Assembly (NCBI GenBank): GCA_964344625.1
Contig: CAYFNZ010000012.1
Location: forward strand, 1-28,831
Reading direction: 5' to 3'
Length of the DNA: 28,831 bases
From: JAAYEL01 sp964344625
Lineage (GTDB): Bacteria; Bacillota; Clostridia; Tissierellales; Peptoniphilaceae
Under the pieces are notes generated by a model. That model ran no database searches and was not told where the DNA came from. It saw only the letters and a program-made list of their open reading frames with translations. A program made the position numbers and the translations under genes. Below, piece by piece: positions 15,930 through 23,695 of this stretch. How positions within the stretch are numbered: position 1 is the first letter of the stretch; each line of letters begins with the position of its first letter.

Positions 15930-16914
15930 TTTTAAACTCCTCTTGCATGTATGCAATAATATTTGTTTTAATTATTTTTTCAGATGTTAAAATAGCATTC
16001 ATAATTGCTGTAGCATCAGAACTTCCATGGGCTTTAAAGATAGGCTTTTTTACTCCTAAAAGCATGGCCGCCCCTATTTCTTTGTAATTATAATTCTTCG
16101 CAATTTGCTTGAAAGTATCTTTCAACAAAAGGCCGCCAATTTTAGCTTTAAATGAAGACATAATCCCCTGTTTCAATTCCTTAAACAAAAGACCAGCTAT
16201 ACCTTCCACACCCTTTATCAAGACATTGCCAGCGAAGCCATCTGTAACTATGACATCTGCTTGCCCGGATAAAATGTCTCTTGACTCAATATTTCCTTGA
16301 AAATTTATCTTAGGGTTGTTCTTTAGTAGGTCATAAACTTTCTTTGTCCTCATGTCGCCCTTGCCTTCTTCTACCCCTATATTAAGAAGATAAACCTTTG
16401 GATTATCCCTATCTAGGACTTTTTCAGCATAAATTGACCCCATCAAGGCAAACTGCTCTTGCATACTTGGTGTAGAATCCATTACGGCACCTGTATCGAC
16501 AAAGATGGTAGGTCCATTTTTTGTAGGTAAGGCTGCGCTTAATATAGCTCTTTCTACATTGTCTATCCTCTTAGTAATAAATAGACCGCCTGCAAGTAAG
16601 GCACCTGTAGAACCGGCTGAAATCAAGCCATCATAGTCTTTCTCATTTAATTTATTTAAGGCTAGTACTGTTGATGAATCCTTTTTTCTTCTTATTGATT
16701 TAACTGGCTCATCGTGGTTTGTAATATATTCTTCAGTGTCTATAAATTCAAACCTTTCCAAGCCAACATCTGAAGCCTCAATTATTTTTCTTATCTCTTG
16801 CTCAGGTCCAACCAAAAGAAAGTTTGCATCCGTTTTTTTGCAAGCCTGCAAAACCCCATCTACAACCTCTTTATATCCTGCATCAGACCCCAATGTATCT
16901 ATTATTATTCTCAT
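15922..16914 (-). CDS. plsX: Phosphate acyltransferase PlsX
   Basis: Interconverts acyl-ACP and acyl-phosphate, the first step of phosphatidic acid synthesis in Gram-positive bacteria. The 330-residue protein opens with MRIIIDTLGSDAG (usually DAMGGD-like in the family) and shows SAGSTGALLAGGLF, VDTGAVMDSTP and TDGFAGNVLIKGVEG. Length matches the family (about 330). GGAGG precedes the start. No fapR precedes it and no fabD or fabG follows, unlike B. subtilis. Peripheral membrane location is expected from the family. Confidence 0.95.
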   Translation of the reverse strand: MRIIIDTLGSDAGYKEVVDGVLQACKKTDANFLLVGPEQEIRKIIEASDVGLERFEFIDTEEYITNHDEPVKSIRRKKDSSTVLALNKLNEKDYDGLISAGSTGALLAGGLFITKRIDNVERAILSAALPTKNGPTIFVDTGAVMDSTPSMQEQFALMGSIYAEKVLDRDNPKVYLLNIGVEEGKGDMRTKKVYDLLKNNPKINFQGNIESRDILSGQADVIVTDGFAGNVLIKGVEGIAGLLFKELKQGIMSSFKAKIGGLLLKDTFKQIAKNYNYKEIGAAMLLGVKKPIFKAHGSSDATAIMNAILTSEKIIKTNIIAYMQEEFKND

Positions 16915-17005
16915 AGAACCTCCATCTAAAGTTACATTGATATATTACCATAAAGACAAGTAAAGTTAAACAGATTCGGCAATTTTGAACCGTAATTGGA
17001 CATAG

Positions 17006-17031
17006 AAAAAGGAATAGCCTAAGCTATTCCT
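17006..17031 (-). terminator. Intrinsic terminator of rpmF
   Basis: On the minus strand AGGAATAGC, a four-base loop TTAG and GCTATTCCT (arms 17023-17031 and 17010-17018) form a perfect nine-pair stem ending in T's. It lies 26 bases after the rpmF stop, so the plsX operon downstream needs its own promoter. Only a weak one (TAATAT near 16950) is visible. Confidence 0.85.
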
Positions 17032-17057
17032 AATCTAATCTTCTTATTACTTTCTAA

Positions 17058-17240
17058 CTATGCTTCTACTTCAACTACTTGCTTGCCATCATAGTATCCA
17101 CAGTTAGGGCACACTCTGTGTGGTAACTTAGTTTCGTGGCAATTTGGGCATTCTACAACTGTTGCCTTATTTAGTCTGTATGATGAAGCTCTTCTTGAAG
17201 CTGTTTTCGCTTTGGAAGTTTTTCTCTTTGGTACTGCCAT
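17058..17240 (-). CDS. rpmF: 50S ribosomal protein L32
   Basis: Small-subunit-sized (60-residue) large-subunit protein opening with AVPKRKTSKAKTASRRA. The zinc ribbon is complete: CPNCHETKLPHRVCPNCGYY (two C-x2-C pairs), the zinc-binding form of L32. GGAGG lies nine bases before the ATG. In many Firmicutes rpmF follows a DUF177 (YceD/YlbN) gene and precedes plsX. Here the DUF177 gene is missing and ackA is upstream. Confidence 0.97.
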   Translation of the reverse strand: MAVPKRKTSKAKTASRRASSYRLNKATVVECPNCHETKLPHRVCPNCGYYDGKQVVEVEA

Positions 17241-17296
17241 TTCTACACCTCCTCTTTTTATCCTCTACGGATCTTTTGATAAACTATAACAAAAGA

Positions 17297-17325
17297 ATTA
17301 TACTCTTATAAGGAGATTTTGTCAA
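17297..17325 (-). promoter_or_regulatory. Consensus sigma-A promoter of rpmF
   Basis: A perfect TTGACA (17320-17325), 17-base spacer and perfect TATAAT (17297-17302) on the minus strand. The -35 begins directly after the ackA stop codon. It should be very strong, matching the need for ribosomal protein. No terminator separates it from ackA, so readthrough from ackA is also possible. Confidence 0.9.
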
Positions 17326-18516
17326 TTACTTTTCTAGTACTTCTACAGTTTCTTGAGCAATCATCAATTCTTCATTTGTAGGAACTACAAATACCTTGAC
17401 TGGAGATGTTTCAGTTGAGATTAATCTTTCTTCTCTAGTTGCTTCATTTATATCATCATCTAATTCTATTCCATATGGTTCAAGAGCTAAAAGTAATCTC
17501 TTTCTTGTAAATGGAGAGTTTTCACCGATACCACCGGCAAATGCTATAGCATCTACATGACCTAATTTAATTAAGAATGATCCTATATAAGCTCTTGCCC
17601 TGTCCACGAACATATCTAGAGCAAGTTGAGCCTTCTTGTTACCTGCTAAAGTAGCTTCTTCAAGGTCTCTAAAGTCTGAACATAGGCATGAAATACCAAG
17701 TACCCCTGATTCCTTATTTAATATTCTATCTACATCTTCAATAGAGTATCCCAAGTTCTTAACTAGGTAGATAATTATAGCTGGGTCTATGTCCCCACTT
17801 CTAGTTCCCATTACTAAACCTTCAAGAGGAGTTAAGCCCATTGTAGTATCAATTGACTTACCGTTCTTAACAGCTGTAATTGAAGAACCATTACCTAAGT
17901 GGATTGTTAGTAGGTTTACTTCTTCAGGTTTCTTTCCAAGTAATTCAGCAGTTCTTAAAGTTATATACTTGTGGCTTGTTCCGTGGAAACCATATTTTCT
18001 AATACCATATTTTTCGTAGAATTCATATGGTAGAGCGTATAGGAAGTTTCTAGGTTCCATTGTTGAGTGGAAAGCTGTATCAAAAACAGCAACGTTTGGC
18101 TTACCTGGTGCAATCTTTTCGCAAGCTTCTACTCCAAGTAATCCAGCTGGGTTGTGAAGTGGAGCAAATTTAGCATATTCTTTAATCTTTTCTTTTAATT
18201 CAGGTGTAATGATTTGAGAAGCAGTTACATCACCACCGTGAACTATTCTGTGGCCAATAGCATCAATTTCATCGAGATTCTTTACAAGACCATATTCTTC
18301 ATTTGTTAAAGCATCAAATACATATTGAATAGCTTCGATATGACTTGGCATTGGCTTTTCAATTTTTGTCTTAACTCCATCTTTAGTTTGTGTAAGAACT
18401 GATCCTTCAATACCAATTCTTTCAACTAAACCCTTACCTATTAGATTCTTGTTAGCTACATCAAGTAATTGATATTTTAATGATGAGCTACCACTATTAA
18501 TTACAAGTACTTTCAT
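17326..18516 (-). CDS. ackA: Acetate kinase
   Basis: Converts acetyl phosphate and ADP to acetate and ATP, an energy-yielding fermentation step. The 396-residue protein starts MKVLVINSGSSSLKYQL and shows GHRIVHGGD with a catalytic arginine, RKYGFHGTSHKY with a catalytic histidine, and VMGTRSGDIDP with a second catalytic arginine. Length is typical. AAGGAG precedes the ATG. No pta gene for phosphotransacetylase lies beside it, so acetyl phosphate must come from an enzyme encoded elsewhere. The gene diverges from tmcAL. Confidence 0.98.
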   Translation of the reverse strand: MKVLVINSGSSSLKYQLLDVANKNLIGKGLVERIGIEGSVLTQTKDGVKTKIEKPMPSHIEAIQYVFDALTNEEYGLVKNLDEIDAIGHRIVHGGDVTASQIITPELKEKIKEYAKFAPLHNPAGLLGVEACEKIAPGKPNVAVFDTAFHSTMEPRNFLYALPYEFYEKYGIRKYGFHGTSHKYITLRTAELLGKKPEEVNLLTIHLGNGSSITAVKNGKSIDTTMGLTPLEGLVMGTRSGDIDPAIIIYLVKNLGYSIEDVDRILNKESGVLGISCLCSDFRDLEEATLAGNKKAQLALDMFVDRARAYIGSFLIKLGHVDAIAFAGGIGENSPFTRKRLLLALEPYGIELDDDINEATREERLISTETSPVKVFVVPTNEELMIAQETVEVLEK

Positions 18517-18543
18517 GACATACTCTCCTTTTTATAATATAAT
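18515..18543 (+). promoter_or_regulatory. Candidate promoter of tmcAL
   Basis: ATGACA (18515-18520, one mismatch to TTGACA) and TATAAT (18538-18543) are spaced by 17 bases on the plus strand. The -35 overlaps the ackA start codon. Transcription would start near 18550, giving a leader of about 40 bases. Confidence 0.55.
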
Positions 18544-18554
18544 ATCTATATTCG

Positions 18555-18563
18555 ATTATATCA
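18555..18563 (-). promoter_or_regulatory. Extended -10 promoter of ackA
   Basis: TGATATAAT on the minus strand is a perfect extended -10 (TATAAT at 18555-18560). No good -35 is seen at 17 bases; a TTGTAA lies at 15. The predicted start (about 18548) is next to the predicted tmcAL start. Confidence 0.6.
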
Positions 18564-18591
18564 GAAAAAAAGGAATTACAAGTAAAAAATT

Positions 18592-19770
18592 ATGATTTTC
18601 GCAATAGTAAGTGAGTACAATCCCATGCACTTGGGACATGTTTATCAGATAAAAAGAATAAAAAAACAATTTCCAGACGCCCTTGTTATATCTTTGACTT
18701 CTTGCTCTTTCGTCCAAAGAGGTGAACCATCGTTCATATCTAAACATTCTAAATCGAAAATCGCAGTAGAAAATGGTATAGACCTCTTCTTGGAAATGCC
18801 CACAATTTTGTCTTCTCAGAGTGCAAAATATTTCGCTTTCCATTCGATAAATTTGTTAAATAAATTAAATATTGTGGACTATATCTGCTTTGGAGTAGAA
18901 GATATTGATGAAGAAGTCATCAAAAACTACATCGATTTCACAAAAAGTAATAAGGAAAAAATAGATTTATTAATCAAAACCTATATGGACCAAGGCTTAT
19001 CTTATAAGGCTTCACATTTAAGAGCATACCAAGATTTAGATTTTAAAGACATTGAGGCCTTATCCCTACCTAATAATACCTTAGCTTTGGAGTATGCTGG
19101 AGCGATTGATGAAATATCATCTGATATGAAAATCTTGCCAATTAAGAGAAAAGATTCTTCCTACCATGACGAGTTTCTTAATGACTCTCCATTCCAATCT
19201 GCAACAGCCATCAGAAAATCATTTAAGACCAAGCCTGAAGTATGGAAATATCTTCCAGAAAGTAGCAAGAAATACGCCAATGACATGGATAGGATTGATT
19301 TAGATTCATTGTCAGATCTCTTCTACTACAAGGCCTTTGTCCTTGATGAAAAAGCAGATTCTATAGCTTCATATGAAAATGGCATGCTAAACCTACTTAA
19401 ATCAAACTATTCATCAAGTATTACAAAGATGGTTGAAAAGTCTCATAATAAGAGATATTCAAAATCTAGACTTAATAGATTTATCATAAATTACTTGTTG
19501 GATATAAAAGAATCTCATATAAAAAACTTAAACCACCTAAATTATATCAGGCCCCTGGCCTTTAATGATAAGGGAAGGGAGATTCTAAAATCAATAAAAA
19601 ATAAGTCTGATGTTACTATAATTAATTCCTTAAAGGAAGAAGAAAAGCTTGATAAGATTAATGCAAATTATTTAAATATAGATATAAGGGCTTTTAAGTT
19701 GTTTAATATCAAGAAGACAGAAGAAAACCTCTTAGACTACACGAATAACCCCTATATGGGAGATATCTAA
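18592..19770 (+). CDS. tmcAL: tRNA(Met) cytidine acetate ligase TmcAL (YlbM)
   Basis: Uses acetate and ATP to make N4-acetylcytidine at the wobble position of elongator tRNA(Met). The 392-residue protein has the nucleotidyltransferase opening IVSEYNPMHLGHVYQI with the HxGH motif at H13-H16, then SCSFVQRGEPSFISKHSKSKIAVENGIDLFLEMP, both family hallmarks. Length is near that of B. subtilis YlbM (about 415). The start is fixed by an in-frame stop nine bases upstream, but the ribosome-binding site is weak (AAAGGA is too far away). It is the only gene on the plus strand within this stretch. It sits next to ackA, whose product acetate is its substrate. Confidence 0.93.
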   Translation: MIFAIVSEYNPMHLGHVYQIKRIKKQFPDALVISLTSCSFVQRGEPSFISKHSKSKIAVENGIDLFLEMPTILSSQSAKYFAFHSINLLNKLNIVDYICFGVEDIDEEVIKNYIDFTKSNKEKIDLLIKTYMDQGLSYKASHLRAYQDLDFKDIEALSLPNNTLALEYAGAIDEISSDMKILPIKRKDSSYHDEFLNDSPFQSATAIRKSFKTKPEVWKYLPESSKKYANDMDRIDLDSLSDLFYYKAFVLDEKADSIASYENGMLNLLKSNYSSSITKMVEKSHNKRYSKSRLNRFIINYLLDIKESHIKNLNHLNYIRPLAFNDKGREILKSIKNKSDVTIINSLKEEEKLDKINANYLNIDIRAFKLFNIKKTEENLLDYTNNPYMGDI

Positions 19771-19784
19771 GTCAAATAAAAGAT

Positions 19785-19819
19785 AAAAATGGAAGCAAGT
19801 TTCCTACTTACTTCCATTT
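19785..19819 (-). terminator. Terminator at the end of the yloU operon
   Basis: Arms 19811-19819 and 19787-19795 pair perfectly over nine bases, with a further four pairs (AAGT/ACTT) inside after a C-A mismatch, and a five-base loop. On the minus strand T's follow. The 5' arm includes the last codons and stop region of the 118-residue membrane protein gene. It may also stop tmcAL transcripts from the other side, but the U-run there is poor. Confidence 0.75.
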
Positions 19820-20160
19820 ATTGTGTCATTTATTTCATCTATATAGATTTTGTCTGTATCTTGGTAATGCCTATCTCTATTAACCTCTCTAGGTGATTTT
19901 CTATGACTTCTTTCTTGTTTTTCACGTCTTAGTTGCCTATCATCTACCCTATTAACCCTTTCAGGTTTTACTTTTTGTGAGGACTTCTTCTTTCTTGGAA
20001 ACAATATTATGTAGAAAATAAATAATATCAATCCAGATATGGCCCCCAACAAAAGAGCTATAGAATATTCTTTAATTCCAGGTTTTGTAACATGAACTAG
20101 AAAGAAAAATGCAATCGCAACTATTTCAAAAAATAGAAAACTAAATAACCTTCTAACCAT
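19804..20160 (-). CDS. Small membrane protein with two TM helices and a basic tail
   Basis: I do not recognise this 118-residue protein. Two hydrophobic segments (about residues 4-24 and 32-54) are joined by a short loop, followed by a soluble tail rich in lysine and arginine up to about residue 95 and then acidic residues. The tail is probably cytoplasmic by the positive-inside rule and could contact nucleic acid or acidic membrane lipids; this is inference. It is the last gene of the yloU-fakA-recG-rsmD-coaD operon, 12 bases after the coiled-coil gene, which suggests a shared transcript. Conserved small membrane proteins of unknown function are common at such operon ends. Confidence 0.65.
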   Translation of the reverse strand: MVRRLFSFLFFEIVAIAFFFLVHVTKPGIKEYSIALLLGAISGLILFIFYIILFPRKKKSSQKVKPERVNRVDDRQLRREKQERSHRKSPREVNRDRHYQDTDKIYIDEINDTINGSK

Positions 20161-20172
20161 CTTTAAAAAGTT

Positions 20173-20646
20173 CTATTTTCTTAATTGATTTCTGCTATCT
20201 GTAATTACTGAAAGTAAATTCTTTAATTCATCCTCAGTCTTAACAAGCATTCCATCAACATAGGATAAAGAGTTCTTTACAATAGTGTTTGAAGTATTCT
20301 TAGCTTCAGCAATTATTTGTTCAGCTTGTCTCTTAGCTTCTACAGTAATAGCGTGTTCATTTACCAATTCTTTATATCTTCTCTTTGCGTCTTCATCTTT
20401 CTTTTGCACGTCTTGGTTGGCATTTTCAATTAGGACATCAGCTTGCTTTTGGGCTTCACTTAAGATTCTTTCTCTTTCTTCGTTAACCCATCTAGCTTCC
20501 TTAATTTCTTCTGGTAATGAATCCTTTAAGTCATGGATTAATTCATATATTTCCTCAGGATCAACTCCTACCTTCTTTGTAAAAGGAATAGAAGATGCAT
20601 CATCTATTACTTCTTCTAATTCATCTATTAATTTTAAAATATCCAT
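20173..20646 (-). CDS. Coiled-coil protein of the clostridial coaD-linked 'ATPase subunit H-like' family
   Basis: A 157-residue soluble protein with no membrane segment. The N-terminal ILKLIDELEEVIDDASSIPF (3-22) followed by TKKVGVDPEEIYELIHDLKD resembles a conserved clostridial family often named vacuolar ATPase subunit H-like or DivIVA-like. From about 50 to 145 it is a heptad-rich coiled coil (EEIKEARWVNEERERILSEA then alanine/glutamate-rich repeats). The names reflect coiled-coil similarity rather than proven function; a role in ATP synthesis is not supported. It starts two bases after the coaD stop, with GGGGAGG as ribosome-binding site. The motif and position match what is seen beside coaD in clostridia. 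Confidence 0.8.
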   Translation of the reverse strand: MDILKLIDELEEVIDDASSIPFTKKVGVDPEEIYELIHDLKDSLPEEIKEARWVNEERERILSEAQKQADVLIENANQDVQKKDEDAKRRYKELVNEHAITVEAKRQAEQIIAEAKNTSNTIVKNSLSYVDGMLVKTEDELKNLLSVITDSRNQLRK

Positions 20647-20648
20647 AT

Positions 20649-21134
20649 TTATTTCCTCCCCTTAAACTTGTCATATGTCTTTTCAGCCACTTCCTTATCA
20701 ACAAAGCTTGTAATATCTCCCCCAAAACTTGCAATCTCTCTTACTGCACTAGAGCTTAGAAAAGACACCTTAGGAGTTGCTGTTAAAAATAAGGTTTCTA
20801 ACTTTCCATCTGATAATTGACTATTTAAATGAGCCATTTGTAACTCTATCTCATAGTCTGATATAGCCCTTAATCCCCTAACTGTAGCATCTATATTATG
20901 GGTCTTAGCATAATCTACTAAGAGGCCTGAAAACTTATCAACCGTTACATTACTATAATCATACAACAGTTTTTTTAACATTTCAATTCTCTCTTCCATA
21001 GTAAATAAACTTTTCTTGTCGTTATTAACTAAAACCGCAACTACGACCTCATCAAATAAATTACTAGCCCTTTTTATAATATCTAGATGGCCATTTGTAA
21101 CGGGGTCAAAACTTCCCGGATAAATTACTTTCAT
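20649..21134 (-). CDS. coaD: Phosphopantetheine adenylyltransferase (CoaD)
   Basis: Transfers AMP to 4'-phosphopantetheine to make dephospho-CoA. The 161-residue protein has PGSFDPVTNGHLDIIKRA with the TxGH motif (T13-H16), VRGLRAISDYEIELQMAHLN in the middle, and FLSSSAVREIASFGG carrying the SSSxVR nucleotide-binding motif. Length is standard. Its ATG overlaps the rsmD stop by one base (TAATG), a coupling often seen for rsmD-coaD. Confidence 0.97.
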   Translation of the reverse strand: MKVIYPGSFDPVTNGHLDIIKRASNLFDEVVVAVLVNNDKKSLFTMEERIEMLKKLLYDYSNVTVDKFSGLLVDYAKTHNIDATVRGLRAISDYEIELQMAHLNSQLSDGKLETLFLTATPKVSFLSSSAVREIASFGGDITSFVDKEVAEKTYDKFKGRK

Positions 21135-21682
21135 TATTCTTCCTCTCGTAATTCGTATATAGAAATTTCTTTACTTCCATATTTTCTCTTAAAGACAAGT
21201 GACAAATTATCAAATATTTTTGAGTAGTCTTCTTCTCTATCAGACTCTAAAATTATCTTTACATTCTTAAAATATGGTGATCTACTTATGAAGTCCAAGG
21301 CTTGACTATAAAAATCGCTTGCATAAGGCGGGTCAATATAGACATAGTCAATGTTCTCATCTATTAAAGATAAGTTTTTTAGAAAATGCCCCTTAAGAAT
21401 ATGCGACCTATCAAGCAACCTAGTCTTCTCTAGGTTTTCCTTCATAATCTTAATATTATCATACTTAAGTTCAGAAAAATATACTTTTTTTGCTCCCCTA
21501 CTTAAAAATTCAATGCCAATGGAGCCTGTACAAGAAAACAAGTCCAAGGCGGTACACGCATCCTTAATCGGGGATATAATATTAAAAACAGCCTCTTTAA
21601 TCTTATCTTCAGTCGGCCTAGAATTTGAAGTTTTTGGTCCTAGAAGCCTTTGGCCCCTGTTATTTCCTGAAATAACTCTCAT
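21134..21682 (-). CDS. rsmD: 16S rRNA (guanine966-N2)-methyltransferase RsmD
   Basis: Methylates G966 of 16S rRNA in the small subunit. The 182-residue protein starts MRVISGNNRGQRLLGPK and has SRPTEDKIKEAVFNII, the SAM-binding ALDLFSCTGSIGIEFLSRGA and the catalytic DPPY motif in DYVYIDPPYASDF. These are the defining features of the family. AGGTGA precedes the start. It overlaps coaD by one base and follows recG after eight bases. Confidence 0.96.
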   Translation of the reverse strand: MRVISGNNRGQRLLGPKTSNSRPTEDKIKEAVFNIISPIKDACTALDLFSCTGSIGIEFLSRGAKKVYFSELKYDNIKIMKENLEKTRLLDRSHILKGHFLKNLSLIDENIDYVYIDPPYASDFYSQALDFISRSPYFKNVKIILESDREEDYSKIFDNLSLVFKRKYGSKEISIYELREEE

Positions 21683-21690
21683 ATAGTCAC

Positions 21691-23691
21691 CTAATTCAAA
21701 ATAATTTTCTGATATTCTAATAGCTTATTCTCTATTGTTTTTCTCAACAAGTCATTATTAGCTAAAATGTCATTTTCCAATATATAATCTACTATTTCAT
21801 TTGATTTTTCAAGCGTTTTAGGATCTTGAAGTTCAATTAAGTCATCCGTAAATCCAGACTGATATAAGCCATACCTATCACCAGCTCCTCTAAGCTCTAG
21901 GTCTTTTTGGGCTATTTCAAAGCCATTACTGGACTTTTCAATAAACTTAAGCTTTTCATCATCTTCTTTTCCCTTGGACGCTACAAATATACAGTAGGAT
22001 TGGTGGTCACCTCTACCTATTCTCCCCCTTAACTGGTGGAGTTGGGATAGGCCAAAGTAATTGGCGTCATAAATTATCATGACATTGGCATTTTTAACGT
22101 CAATTCCAACTTCTATTATTGTTGTAGAAATTAAGATGTGGATTTTACCTTGGTAAAAAAGGGCTTGCTTTTCTTCTTTTTCCTCTGGAGTCATCTGTCC
22201 ATGAAGGATATCAACACGAAATTGTCCCTTAAAAAACTTGCTATACCTCTTATAGATGGATTCTACGCTATTTATTTCTAAGTCACCATCATCAAATACT
22301 CTTGGACAAACCACATAAACCTGCCTACCCTCAAGTAGGTTCTTTTTTGCAAATTCTACAAATCTTTTTTCATATGACTCGGTTACTAGGTAAGATTCTA
22401 TTTTCTTCCTATTCTTGGGCATGGTCTCAATTATTGAAAAATCCAAATCCCTGTACATGGTCAAGGCCAAGGTTCTTGGGATAGGAGTGGCTGATAATAG
22501 CAATAAGTCAGGATTAGTACCCTTATCAGAAATTAGTTTTCTTTGAAAGACACCAAATCTCTGCTGTTCATCTGTGATAACAAGACCTAGCTTAGAAAAA
22601 TGAACCTTGTCTTGAAATAAGGCATGGGTCCCAAAAATAATATCTATATCATGGGTTTTTAGGGCTTCATATATCTTCTTTTTTTCTTGAGTGCTTGTTG
22701 ACCCTATTAATAAATTGCTTGATATCCCAAGTCTTCTAAAAAAATCATGATAGTTTTCAAAATGTTGCCTTGCTAAGATTTCAGTAGGCGCCATAAAGGC
22801 TACCTGGTAGCCATTTTCTATAGCTATTAAACCTGCCAGGATAGCTACTATGGTCTTTCCTGACCCAACATCCCCTATAATTATCCTATTCATCCTCTTT
22901 TTTGATGTCATATCCTCATAGATATCATTCAAGGATGAAAGTTGATCTTTAGTTAATTCAAAGTCTATCTTGTTTAGAACATTTTCAAAGTTTACTTTCT
23001 GAAATTCAATAAAATCTTCATCAGGTCCCTTGTTCATGTAGCTTGCTAGTTGACTAATGACATTGTCCCTAATAGTAAGGGTATTTTTCGCCCTATAAAG
23101 GTCAAAATATGACTGGGGTTTATGGAGATACCTATACATGGTGTTTAGGTCAAGTAAAGAGTACCTATCAATGATTTCTCCAGGCATATAGTCATCCGGT
23201 CCCTTATCAAGTTGAAATAATTTATCCTTAAATCCGATAAAGTCTTTTTTGGATAAGCCCTTAACAAGAGAATAGATGGGATAAATCCCACCTATTAAAT
23301 CTTCATTTTTTTTACAAAATATAGGGTTTGCAATAGATTTTTTTTCACTATTGAAAGCACCAAAAAATTTATAAGTTTCACCTTTAATTAGATTTCTTGG
23401 GGAAAACCTATCGTTATACCAGATTAAATCTACCTTACTAGTATCATCTCTAGCTGTTAGTCTAGTAATAGACATATTTCTTTTTATAAAATAGGTCCTG
23501 GGATTACTCGTAATCTCAAGTTCAAAATATTCTTTTTGTCCCTGGCTAGCACTTGCCAACTTGGTAAGAATAGACCTATTTTCATAATAGTTAGGTAGGT
23601 ACCTTCTTAGATCATCTACGGAGTTTATCCCCATAGCTGATAAGTATTCTGCTTTTTTTGGTCCTAGGCCCTTTATTTGTCTTAATTTCAT
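21691..23691 (-). CDS. recG: ATP-dependent DNA helicase RecG
   Basis: Remodels stalled replication forks and Holliday junctions. The 666-residue protein has an N-terminal wedge/OB region (GLGPKKAEYLSAMGINSVDDL, then about 50-150). The helicase core follows: Walker A GDVGSGKT (273-280), APTEILARQH, DEQQRFGV (374-381, where most family members have DEQH), LLLSATPIPRTLALT, then QLRGRIGRGDHQSYC and the C-terminal LELRGAGDRYGLYQSG. Length is slightly short of typical (about 680). It begins four bases after the fakA stop with no strong ribosome-binding site, implying translational coupling. Confidence 0.97.
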   Translation of the reverse strand: MKLRQIKGLGPKKAEYLSAMGINSVDDLRRYLPNYYENRSILTKLASASQGQKEYFELEITSNPRTYFIKRNMSITRLTARDDTSKVDLIWYNDRFSPRNLIKGETYKFFGAFNSEKKSIANPIFCKKNEDLIGGIYPIYSLVKGLSKKDFIGFKDKLFQLDKGPDDYMPGEIIDRYSLLDLNTMYRYLHKPQSYFDLYRAKNTLTIRDNVISQLASYMNKGPDEDFIEFQKVNFENVLNKIDFELTKDQLSSLNDIYEDMTSKKRMNRIIIGDVGSGKTIVAILAGLIAIENGYQVAFMAPTEILARQHFENYHDFFRRLGISSNLLIGSTSTQEKKKIYEALKTHDIDIIFGTHALFQDKVHFSKLGLVITDEQQRFGVFQRKLISDKGTNPDLLLLSATPIPRTLALTMYRDLDFSIIETMPKNRKKIESYLVTESYEKRFVEFAKKNLLEGRQVYVVCPRVFDDGDLEINSVESIYKRYSKFFKGQFRVDILHGQMTPEEKEEKQALFYQGKIHILISTTIIEVGIDVKNANVMIIYDANYFGLSQLHQLRGRIGRGDHQSYCIFVASKGKEDDEKLKFIEKSSNGFEIAQKDLELRGAGDRYGLYQSGFTDDLIELQDPKTLEKSNEIVDYILENDILANNDLLRKTIENKLLEYQKIILN

Positions 23692-23695
23692 TTTC

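Noticed and set aside
16915..17005. A FapR-type operator upstream of plsX.
   Set aside because: No good match to the known FapR palindrome is visible, and fapR is not adjacent.
18556..18843. Minus-strand frame opposite the tmcAL start.
   Set aside because: It overlaps the conserved HxGH-coding part of tmcAL, and its translation shows no family features.
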